A stretch of DNA of 32,115 nucleotides from a bacterium (lineage in GTDB: Bacteria; Patescibacteriota; Saccharimonadia; Saccharimonadales; UBA4665), in contig JAJZKE010000005.1 of the NCBI GenBank assembly GCA_021809645.1, forward strand, positions 1-32,115, in the 5' to 3' direction. Shown in pieces: positions 8,099-15,948 of the stretch (positions within the stretch are counted from its first letter, which is position 1; each line of letters opens with the position of its first letter). The position numbers and the translations under genes are program-made. The notes beneath the pieces were generated by a model. That model was not told the DNA's origin. It did no database searches and saw nothing but the letters and a program-made list of their open reading frames with translations.

Positions 8099-8674
8099 AT
8101 GACCAAATTAATATATTTTGTAACAACTAATGATTACAAGTTTCATTTGGCAAAAACTGCATTTGATCATGTGGCTAAAGGTGAATACAAGCTCGTTCAG
8201 GCTAAGATCGAGACGCCGGAAATACAAAGTGTCGATTCTGCTGAAATAGCTCTATATTCCGCAAAATGGACAAGTGAGCGTCTTGGTAAAACTACGGTAG
8301 TGTCTGACGTTGCATTTGAAATTATGTCTCTTAATGGATTTCCTGGTCCGTTTGTAAAATATATCAATAGCTGGCTGCAACCAAATAATATCCTGTCTAT
8401 GTTAAGCAACGAGACTAACAGAGAAGCACGGTATATTGACACATTGGCTTGTGCTTCTCCTACGGGCGAGTCCCTTGCAGTAGCTGACGTTACGTCGGGA
8501 CATATTGTGAGTTCTTCTCATACCCCTGACTATAAATGGACAGTAGATGCACTATTTATACCAGAAGGCCATACCAAAACCCTGAGCGACATGAGCGATG
8601 AAGAGCGAGATAAGGTATGGCAATCCAATTCCTGGCTAAAGGTAGTGGAATTTATCAGAGAAATAGATGAATAA
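8099..8674 (+). CDS. Ham1/RdgB-family non-canonical purine NTP pyrophosphatase-like protein
   Basis: The ORF track starts at 7958, but ATG 8099 is preferred (family N-terminus 'LIYFVTTNDYKFHLAKTAF'); 'NGFPGPFVKYINSWL...ILSMLSN...ARYIDTLACA'. Confidence 0.7.
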   Translation: MTKLIYFVTTNDYKFHLAKTAFDHVAKGEYKLVQAKIETPEIQSVDSAEIALYSAKWTSERLGKTTVVSDVAFEIMSLNGFPGPFVKYINSWLQPNNILSMLSNETNREARYIDTLACASPTGESLAVADVTSGHIVSSSHTPDYKWTVDALFIPEGHTKTLSDMSDEERDKVWQSNSWLKVVEFIREIDE

Positions 8675-8729
8675 AAATAACTTTTAGCATTCCATTCTAA
8701 GTCGACGTTTATGCTAGTATATTATTACT

Positions 8730-9059
8730 ATGACGGAGCAAACTAACACTAATTATAATGATCGTTTTGATAAAATTGACAAACATTTTGAAGAAATGCG
8801 TGGTGAGTTTAGGTCAGTTTACGCTCAACTGAATAAACTGACGACGATAGTGATCAGAGGTTTTGATCGTATTGATAAAGAATTAGAAAAGAAAGCAGAT
8901 AAGGAAGATTTAAATCGTCTTTACGACCTAATGGATAAAATAGCCAAGCAGCAAGAGATAGACGATGAAGAGAGATTGGTTATGGGCCATCAACTGGATA
9001 GGCTTGATCGCTGGGTGCATGAAGTTGCTGATAAGATTGGCTATAAACTATCAATCTAA
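8730..9059 (+). CDS. Small coiled-coil protein of unknown function
   Basis: 109 aa with heptad-like charged/leucine pattern; TATATT -10 exactly 6 nt upstream of ATG. Confidence 0.6.
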   Translation: MTEQTNTNYNDRFDKIDKHFEEMRGEFRSVYAQLNKLTTIVIRGFDRIDKELEKKADKEDLNRLYDLMDKIAKQQEIDDEERLVMGHQLDRLDRWVHEVADKIGYKLSI

Positions 9060-9082
9060 ATCTACCTTGCGCCGATAATTAA

Positions 9083-9209
9083 CTTACCCAAAAAATACTC
9101 CTCCTAGCATATTTCTAGCAATAACTATTTCTTTAGACAAATTAACAATACTTTTATAGCACTCCATTCTAAACACGACCGATAGGAGGCACTCGAGTAT
9201 AAGCATAAT
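9083..9209 (+). repeat. Intergenic repeat R1, copy b
   Basis: Second long copy of 3533-3660. Confidence 0.85.
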
Positions 9210-9235
9210 GACCTCAGTAAAATGAGATCTTTTTT
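9210..9235 (+). terminator. Hairpin + T6
   Basis: GACCTCA-GTAAAA-TGAGATC-TTTTTT (one C/A mismatch in the stem). Confidence 0.55.
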
Positions 9236-9259
9236 GGTTATTTTTGTTACTATAAACTC

Positions 9260-9898
9260 ATGATTAACGATGTTCCATTCGTACCAAATAGCGAAGATGA
9301 TCTGCATTGCCTTCAAGCGGCATATATGATGATTGCTAAGTTCTATAAACCTGATTTTGAAATAGATTGGGATGAATGGTCTAAACTAACTGGATTTGAA
9401 GTAAATAAAGGAACATGGGCAAGTGCTGGAGTGCTTTGGTTTAGTAATAACGGATTCGATGTTAAACATTTCGAAGTTTTTGATTACGATGAGTTTTTCA
9501 GGATTGGTGAAGAATATCTAATTCAAAAAAGTGGACAATCTATAGGACAGTGGCAAATTGAACATAGCAATATTCCATTAGAACAAAAGAGAGCAAAACA
9601 GATGATCGATAAAGGACTTTTAGAAGATAGAGAACCAAAAATGAGTGATATTAAAGAATTCTTAGATAAGGGTTATCTACTACATGCTTTACTTAACTCC
9701 AGAAGACTTAATGGTAAGGAGGGATACTTCGGACATGCTGTTGTGGTTATAGGCTATGATGACAGGTCGCTTATAGTACATGACCCTGGTTCGCCTCCTT
9801 ATCCTAACGGGAGTATATTATTTGAAGATTTTGAAGCTGCTTGGGCTGACCCAAACAAAGATTCTAAAGAGTTAGATGCTGTTAAGCTAAAGGCGTAG
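9260..9898 (+). CDS. Papain-like peptidase C39-like family protein
   Basis: 'SEDDLHCLQAAYMMIAKFY' (Cys nucleophile context), 'GHAVVVIGYDDRSLIVHDPGSPPYPNGSILFEDFEAAW' (His/Asp context). Leaderless-type TGT-TACTAT-6 nt-ATG upstream. Confidence 0.7.
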   Translation: MINDVPFVPNSEDDLHCLQAAYMMIAKFYKPDFEIDWDEWSKLTGFEVNKGTWASAGVLWFSNNGFDVKHFEVFDYDEFFRIGEEYLIQKSGQSIGQWQIEHSNIPLEQKRAKQMIDKGLLEDREPKMSDIKEFLDKGYLLHALLNSRRLNGKEGYFGHAVVVIGYDDRSLIVHDPGSPPYPNGSILFEDFEAAWADPNKDSKELDAVKLKA

Positions 9899-10006
9899 CC
9901 CCCCTTACCTTATCTACTAAGTAGATAATCTTGATACGGAATATCTAAAATTTTCCTCAATCCGACAATCTTGTCCCTAATTAGGTGTAAAACTTTGCTA
10001 TCCAGC

Positions 10007-10120
10007 TGCACCTCATGTACAGATACAGAGGTCAAATATAGACCCCTTTTTGCTTAACTTAATATAACAAGAAATATACTTGATAGAGTCTCGTAACTTT
10101 TATTGGCAATTGTTATAAAA
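10007..10120 (+). repeat. Intergenic repeat R2, copy b
   Basis: See 7964-8080. Confidence 0.85.
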
Positions 10121-10155
10121 TTAAATATTAGACGCCTTTAACTACCAATTGATGG

Positions 10156-10215
10156 ACTGGGTGTTGTGGTACGACACAGTACGGTCTCACCCTACCCTGA
10201 AACTAAAAGCCCAGT
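10156..10215 (+). other. Possible structured RNA segment
   Basis: ACTGGG/CCCAGT outer stem, GGGTG/CACCC (shares Gs with the outer stem) and inner TGTG-GTACGA-CACA; noncoding. Confidence 0.3.
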
Positions 10216-10284
10216 GGAGGCATTAGTTGATACGCTACAATTAACCACAAGGCAGTCTAATATGTTAAGGATGGGTACACGGAC

Positions 10285-10320
10285 TTGACTTATTAGTTAA
10301 CTATTAGTAACGTTAAAGTT
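10285..10320 (+). promoter_or_regulatory. Sigma70-type promoter, near-leaderless start for TA operon
   Basis: TTGACT-N17-TAACGT-7 nt-ATG. Confidence 0.6.
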
Positions 10321-10605
10321 ATGGATAAAAATAGCACAATTAGTCTTCAGGAAGTGAGAAAAGATCCGCTAGGTTTTTTAAACCAAGTAAATAAGGGCAA
10401 AAGAATAACGGTTATATATCATTCCAAACCTCTAGTTACAGTAATGAGCGCAGATAGCAACGCTTACGGTCAGACGAAAAGCATAAAAAGGATGTTGCAA
10501 TACGCTGACCTTGCTAATAAAAGTGCAAAAAAGTCTATTGATAACAACAAGAGTTATAAAGAAATTTATGCTGAAGACATGGCTAAAAAGTATGGTGTTT
10601 CTTGA
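10321..10605 (+). CDS. Phd/YefM-type antitoxin
   Basis: 'ISLQEVRKDPLGFLNQVNKGKRITVIYHSKPLVTVMS' typical N-terminal antitoxin domain. Confidence 0.72.
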   Translation: MDKNSTISLQEVRKDPLGFLNQVNKGKRITVIYHSKPLVTVMSADSNAYGQTKSIKRMLQYADLANKSAKKSIDNNKSYKEIYAEDMAKKYGVS

Positions 10606-10978
10606 CTCAAGTATACTTTTAGAAGTTATTCTAAAGGGCAGAACAAAACGTTCTCAAGTCAAGGAGTACCTTGAGTCTATAAGTAAGTCCGACGACTTTT
10701 CATCAATTTCTATGTTAACTGTACATTTAATTATGCACTTCGGACGAAAAGAGCAGATAGATGACGGTTTGTTACAAGCTGTAATCAATGAAAATGAACT
10801 TCTTGCCCTATCTAACGAGGATTATGATTGGGCACTGGCTAATGAAAGAGACAAAGATTTTGAAGATGCACTACAATTAGCAGTAGCTATGAGGGCAGAA
10901 TGTGATATATTTGTGAGCTTAGATAAGAGACTAACCAGAGACTATTCTGATCTACCAATCAAAATACTTACCATTTAG
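10592..10978 (+). CDS. PIN-domain toxin
   Basis: From ATG 10592: 'MVFLDSSILLEVI...DFEDALQLAVAMRAECDIFVSLDKRLTR' with the PIN acidic residues. Overlaps antitoxin end by 14 nt. The track's 10511 start lies inside the antitoxin gene. Confidence 0.75.
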   Translation: MVFLDSSILLEVILKGRTKRSQVKEYLESISKSDDFSSISMLTVHLIMHFGRKEQIDDGLLQAVINENELLALSNEDYDWALANERDKDFEDALQLAVAMRAECDIFVSLDKRLTRDYSDLPIKILTI

Positions 10979-11037
10979 AAGATTACCAGATAAATTAAAT
11001 AACTGAGTCAAGTGCAATAGTTTAGGGTTATTATTCT

Positions 11038-11082
11038 CCTTGATCGCGGATGTTTGAAATGCGTCACATATGTCGTACCAAT
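11038..11082 (+). repeat. Intergenic repeat R3, copy b
   Basis: See 5118-5162. Confidence 0.85.
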
Positions 11083-11204
11083 CATAAGTACTTGATAGTA
11101 TTTTTGTGCTAGACCAAAAGATTGGCGATACTCAAATAGATCGTAGAACGATTAACAGAAGAATAATTTTCTATCATATTTTAAATTACTTATATCTCTT
11201 TAGA

Positions 11205-11237
11205 TAAACTAACAATACTTTTATAACATTCCATTCT
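11205..11237 (+). repeat. R1 core, partial copy c
   Basis: TCTCTTTAGATAAACTAACAATACTTTTATAACATTCCATTCT. Confidence 0.75.
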
Positions 11238-11252
11238 TGTTATTATTTAGTC

Positions 11253-11390
11253 GTGACTATTCTCGATAACCTACATATCATCGGTTTAAATTCAGATAAT
11301 TGTGTGGTAATAGGTTCAGGTATCCTGTCAGCTTTGGGACATGCTTTACTACAGCAAACTAGAGAGCTGAGTATCGGTCTATATTTGTAA
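11253..11390 (+). pseudogene. Truncated 45-aa remnant, possibly the N-terminus of a nucleotidyltransferase-like protein
   Basis: GTG start preceded by TGT-TATTAT-6 nt; peptide MTILDNLHIIGLNSDNCVVIGSGILSALGHALLQQTRELSIGLYL* has an 'xVVIGSGxLSALG' block, then loses the expected continuation. Confidence 0.35.
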
Positions 11391-11440
11391 AATATTAATT
11401 TTATTACAAATAAATATATGTAATATTAATGTAAAATATT

Positions 11441-12136
11441 ATGGTGACGAGAAATAATCAAATAAAAGAAACAAAGCATTTAAAAAACGTAATCATTTTA
11501 TTTATTGGCATTATTTTTATAGCAATTTTATGGGCATTTATTAATCACGCTAATTCCAATAAAGTAGCTAGTCCAATTTCTAAAACACATATTGCAAGTC
11601 AGCCAACAATTTCTCTGCCAACTGGTAGGATCACTAATATATCAAATGAAAAGACATATAATTACCCAGGAAATTATTTTAGCTTTAGCTACCCAAGTAA
11701 TTGGTCTTTAAAAATTCAACCATTATATAGCCAGGCGCCTTTTACCACTCAATTAAATATTTCCCCCCCTAATGCTCCTAAGTCATACGCCAGTGGTAAC
11801 AATGCTATTACCATAAGAGCATATCGTTCGTCAAGTTTAATCAATGCCGCAGATCAATTTGAAACAACTCTAACTCCTGCTCTTTCTCAATATCTTAAAA
11901 TTAATGGTAATCAAGCAATATTTCAACAATATTCTCAGGCACCTTCTTTAAATAAGGAAACATATACTGATGATGTTTACGCTATCAACAAAGGGAATAC
12001 AACGGTTGTTTTGTATTTTCGAGTCAATGAATCGGCAATGTCAGCAGGTAATGGTTTTTCAACTACGCCGTCTTTTAATGAGTCAAGCATGTTGCCAATT
12101 TTAAATAGTATAGTTATGTCAATAAAATTTGACTAA
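11441..12136 (+). CDS. Membrane-anchored extracytoplasmic protein, PsbP-like domain possible
   Basis: N-terminal TM 'VIILFIGIIFIAILWAFI'; 'YPGNYFSFSYPSNWSLKIQ' resembles PsbP/lipoprotein-like domain starts. Confidence 0.55.
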   Translation: MVTRNNQIKETKHLKNVIILFIGIIFIAILWAFINHANSNKVASPISKTHIASQPTISLPTGRITNISNEKTYNYPGNYFSFSYPSNWSLKIQPLYSQAPFTTQLNISPPNAPKSYASGNNAITIRAYRSSSLINAADQFETTLTPALSQYLKINGNQAIFQQYSQAPSLNKETYTDDVYAINKGNTTVVLYFRVNESAMSAGNGFSTTPSFNESSMLPILNSIVMSIKFD

Positions 12137-12186
12137 TAAGATTACTAAATTAAAACATAAGCAATATTTTGATATAATAAAAAGAC

Positions 12187-12555
12187 ATGAATGAAAAAAT
12201 AGATAACAAAATTGGTTCAGAATTACGAGAGCTTAATAATGATGATTTGATTGACCAATTTTATGCAAGCTGTTGCGAGGATTTAGAAGTTGGTCGAGAA
12301 TTAAGTAGAAGAATATTTCAACATGCCGAAATACCTGAAGACGTCATTGATCAAATTCCTCTTACCGGAAAAGACGGTCAACGGATAGAACTTGATGGTG
12401 TTCCATGCACATTAGTAGATTACGTTAACTATGCTGCGAAAAATCATCTTGATGCCCTTGAAGCGATTCTAGATTTCTTAAAAACAGATGTAGGCTCTGA
12501 CGAGTATAGGGCGTTTCTAGAGACTATGAGAAACAAAACAACATATAGGATATAA
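12187..12555 (+). CDS. Hypothetical protein
   Basis: 122 aa; TATAAT 8 nt upstream of ATG; followed closely by 12578. Confidence 0.6.
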   Translation: MNEKIDNKIGSELRELNNDDLIDQFYASCCEDLEVGRELSRRIFQHAEIPEDVIDQIPLTGKDGQRIELDGVPCTLVDYVNYAAKNHLDALEAILDFLKTDVGSDEYRAFLETMRNKTTYRI

Positions 12556-12577
12556 CTCTACAAGAGGGTGGAATTAA

Positions 12578-14218
12578 ATGCCAGAAAAATACCCAGAAGA
12601 GGTAGCAGTATTAGACCGTGATATAGAGATATCATATAGTCAGAAAACTGAGCCTGGCTTAACTAGTCTAGAGTGTATTGACGATAAAGTTTTAACTATT
12701 CCTGAGTCACACAATAAATATGATGTTGAATCGATAACGAAAGAATTATTAATCAGAAGATGTGATTTTTTTGCAGCAATTGCCAAAGAAAATAGAAACA
12801 AAGCAGATTTAATGGCCGAAAAGACAATTACTAGCATTAAGCAAGGCGACATAATGCGTCAAAATGGTCTATCTGAAAAAGAGATAAGAGAGCAAAAAAT
12901 TGCCGCTATGCGTAATAGACATAATGAAAATCGTAAACTTATAATCAGTGATAATAAAGATAAACAACTAACTCCAAAAAGTGAATCTGCTAATAAATTA
13001 CAAGAAGAACCATTGCTCGATAAACAAGTTCAATACTCCGAACAATCATCGGTAATTACAGTTGACGAGATAATGAGAAACTCTTTCGCTGAAGAACAAA
13101 TTGATATTCAACAGGTCATTCTAAAATTAAACAATCCAGGAGTTAATGTTGATCCACCAACCAGCAGTCCAATAAAAAAGAGGTATATTTATAATAACCA
13201 AGATCAAACGAAGAGTAATTCTGACGAAGTAGCTGATAATTCTAATATAGCTAACGAGATTACAGTAGAAGAGTTTAAAGAAAGTCAATTAGATATCTCA
13301 ATACCTGAAGTTGATGCCGAGTTGTGGGTAGATTTTCAAGAGCCAAATAGCGATTTAAGATCACATAATATATATCAAGATCAAGATCAAGATCAAGATC
13401 AAAATGATAGCCAACTCCAACTACGTTATGAGTCATTTGATTTAAATGAAGCTGTTCAGATAGAAGATTTTGATCAACAAACACCATTTATATCTATCGA
13501 GAACTTATTTGATGTCGAATATTTTGAAGATGAATCGGTTATTACCGAAGCAATTGAGGTATATAAAGAAATATTAATCTTAAATTTTACTGATCATTTA
13601 ATATCGGATCAAGAAAATAATAGTCCAGATAGCGAAATAGATTTTAGCTCTAACTATATAGAGATAGATATATCAGCCGATGAAGATGTTAAAGAGTTAT
13701 TAGCTAAAGATATTGATTTAGCAGAAGTTATGACTCTAACAAATATTAAGGATAAAGCTACAGATCAGCCGCTAGAAGATACATTAGCTCTGTTATCCAG
13801 TTTAATTCAAGAATATCCAGATAATATTACTGAACAAGAATTTATTCAGTTAGACAATATTTTTACTGAACTTGAGGCTACATTCCAAGCCCACTATATC
13901 GAACAGAATGAAAATGAATTGGTACTTGACATAACTCCTGAGTTAACTCAAAAGATATTACTATTTCTGCATTATTTAGGTTACGAGAAGCCTAAAGATA
14001 TCTTGATTGATATGATCCAGAAATATGGCTTAGTATCATTAATTCAAGCGTTACGATACATGTACCAATTGATTAGTAAAGGTGTTAGAAAAGAATTCAA
14101 TCAATTTACTTATTATTTTACTAATAATGATCTGAGCATATATATTGGTAGAATAATTTTTATATTGATTTCAGGTCTGAATTTCTTATTTGCTCAAACT
14201 TTAAAAATAGATGCTTAA
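12578..14218 (+). CDS. Large acidic low-complexity hypothetical protein with hydrophobic C-terminus
   Basis: 546 aa; GAGGGTGG SD-like motif; D/E/Q/N-rich middle including (QD)4QN; C-terminal hydrophobic 'IIFILISGLNFLFAQ'. Confidence 0.7.
   Translation: MPEKYPEEVAVLDRDIEISYSQKTEPGLTSLECIDDKVLTIPESHNKYDVESITKELLIRRCDFFAAIAKENRNKADLMAEKTITSIKQGDIMRQNGLSEKEIREQKIAAMRNRHNENRKLIISDNKDKQLTPKSESANKLQEEPLLDKQVQYSEQSSVITVDEIMRNSFAEEQIDIQQVILKLNNPGVNVDPPTSSPIKKRYIYNNQDQTKSNSDEVADNSNIANEITVEEFKESQLDISIPEVDAELWVDFQEPNSDLRSHNIYQDQDQDQDQNDSQLQLRYESFDLNEAVQIEDFDQQTPFISIENLFDVEYFEDESVITEAIEVYKEILILNFTDHLISDQENNSPDSEIDFSSNYIEIDISADEDVKELLAKDIDLAEVMTLTNIKDKATDQPLEDTLALLSSLIQEYPDNITEQEFIQLDNIFTELEATFQAHYIEQNENELVLDITPELTQKILLFLHYLGYEKPKDILIDMIQKYGLVSLIQALRYMYQLISKGVRKEFNQFTYYFTNNDLSIYIGRIIFILISGLNFLFAQTLKIDA
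13374..13403 (+). repeat. In-frame hexanucleotide microsatellite ATCAAG x4 + ATCAAA
   Basis: Encodes the YQDQDQDQDQND segment. Confidence 0.95.
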
Positions 14219-14439
14219 TCACTCTCTCACAAACAAAGACTCTATAAAAGAAGACGTAGATATATTATTTAAATTTTAGATACGAAACCATGTTAGCTTA
14301 TTTTTATTATTAATCTAACAACTTAATTACACACAGATCTTCAATATTAATTATAAAGTTAGCGATCGATAGTTAAAATATTTGAAATTATATTAAATAA
14401 AACTAGAAAAAATATCTAAAAGTAGTATAACTTATACAA

Positions 14440-14742
14440 ATGACTGACCAATATCCATGGTATAACGACGGTGGAGTGTATAACACCGAAGAAGGTTTAT
14501 GGGGCTATAGACTCGCTGAACAATTAGATGAGATCTTTACTAAAGGTAATGATGATCCTTTGAAGTATATGAACGAAGTATACGGACCACCCAATAAATA
14601 TGGTAGAGAAGCAATTGATACAATACCCGAAAAACTTAGGCTTAGAGACAAATTACTTATAGTTTCACTATGTGGTTCATTGGCAGTAAGTTGTTTTTTA
14701 GTTAGCTCGATGTATGCCGAAGCTGTCCAAAGATTACATTAA
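14440..14742 (+). CDS. Small hypothetical protein with C-terminal TM
   Basis: 100 aa; 'LLIVSLCGSLAVSCFLVSSMY' TM; TATAAC 8 nt before ATG. Confidence 0.55.
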   Translation: MTDQYPWYNDGGVYNTEEGLWGYRLAEQLDEIFTKGNDDPLKYMNEVYGPPNKYGREAIDTIPEKLRLRDKLLIVSLCGSLAVSCFLVSSMYAEAVQRLH

Positions 14743-14845
14743 AATAAGTTAAAAAGCCTGTTTTTAAAACTAGTTATGTACTGTATATCTAAAGATTGTA
14801 CTTTCAATAGATGGTGGTTTAATATATAGACATAGGGGCTAAAAG

Positions 14846-15445
14846 GTGTCAATTAATCACCCAGAAAAGTTACAAAAACGAAAAGTTCACCAATTGGAAA
14901 GAGCTAATAGTCTAGGTATATTTCCTATTAGAAGAAACATCTCTCCTGCTTGTCATGATGTATTCTATTCCATAATCGACGTCCTTGAACCTGAAATATT
15001 AGGATCAGGCTATTCTATTTTAAGGAACTTAGGTGTGACGATCATAGGTTTTTCGAGATTCGACCAACGACATAGGCATAATGGACCACCTACCAAATCT
15101 ATTATTGATAGAGTTACGTCAAGTAACAAGCCTATAGAAACTAATTTGGGAAGTTTAGCCATCTTTGGATCGGAAATAAAAAGTAAGTTGGCTGTCAGAC
15201 TAGATAGTCTTGAACTTAAGAAAGAACAAAAAGACTTTGAAGAAACATTTAATAGTATTGGCTATCCATTAAAGGATGGCTATAACGATAGAGGAATATA
15301 TAATCCACATTGCAGTGTTTACTCAATAGATAGTTGCCATGCTCCTCATTTTAAGGATCAAAGAATACTTGATAGGCTTACTAATTTAGTACACACTGAG
15401 CTTCGAGATTTGGTTGTAAGCTTGGATCCAGTACATATACCTTGA
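14846..15445 (+). CDS. Hypothetical protein, weak resemblance to 2H phosphoesterases
   Basis: GTG start with AGGGG upstream; 'LGSLAIFG...KLAVRLDSLELK' and 'YNPHCSVYSI'. Confidence 0.5.
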   Translation: MSINHPEKLQKRKVHQLERANSLGIFPIRRNISPACHDVFYSIIDVLEPEILGSGYSILRNLGVTIIGFSRFDQRHRHNGPPTKSIIDRVTSSNKPIETNLGSLAIFGSEIKSKLAVRLDSLELKKEQKDFEETFNSIGYPLKDGYNDRGIYNPHCSVYSIDSCHAPHFKDQRILDRLTNLVHTELRDLVVSLDPVHIP

Positions 15446-15457
15446 CGCAATCGATTA

Positions 15458-15883
15458 TTAGATATCTTTGCAGTTACTACAATATCCGTCTATTTCAAAC
15501 TGATGATTACGTAGTTGGAAATCAAAATCTTGGCATACATTTTGAATGAAATTATCAATGTGTTTTTCATCTCTAATATCGATAGTTTGTCCGCATCTCA
15601 AACAGTTTAAGTGATGATGGTGAGAAATAAAGTGATCGGAAAGTTCAAGTTTATATCGCCAACCAATATATGAGCGTTGAACAATACCAAGTTGCTCAAA
15701 TAAGTCAATATTTCGATAAATACTAACTCGGTCAATTTGTCCTTTAGATTTAGTAATCAACTCTTTGATTGTTTGAGGTTCTGAGCCGATTAGTAATTTA
15801 AAAGTATCTTCTCTGGCTTTGGTAATACGATATCCGTTATCAGTTAAAGTAGACTTAAAAATACTCATATTATTTAAGGGCAT
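15458..15883 (-). CDS. Fur-family metalloregulator
   Basis: 'YRITKAREDTFKLL', 'RVSIYRNIDLFEQLGIVQR' winged helix, 'HHHHLNCLRCGQTIDI' and 'YCSNC' CxxC pairs. Confidence 0.88.
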   Translation of the reverse strand: MPLNNMSIFKSTLTDNGYRITKAREDTFKLLIGSEPQTIKELITKSKGQIDRVSIYRNIDLFEQLGIVQRSYIGWRYKLELSDHFISHHHHLNCLRCGQTIDIRDEKHIDNFIQNVCQDFDFQLRNHQFEIDGYCSNCKDI

Positions 15884-15902
15884 GTTTCGATACTACTTTA
15901 TA

Positions 15903-15919
15903 ATGCAACAAAATTGCAA
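15903..15919. promoter_or_regulatory. Nur-box-like operator ATGCAA-N5-TTGCAA
   Basis: Inverted repeat in the 65-bp divergent intergenic region; adjoins the regulator's -10 on the minus strand. Confidence 0.55.
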
Positions 15920-15948
15920 TAACTTAATCTCTTATATAAAATATATTT

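Noticed and set aside
3533-11237. CRISPR array
   Set aside because: Repeats are widely and irregularly spaced with genes between them, and no cas genes are visible.
3533-11237. Classical integron attC array
   Set aside because: No recognisable RYYYAAC/GTTRRRY paired sites or IntI in the window; kept only as a loose analogy.
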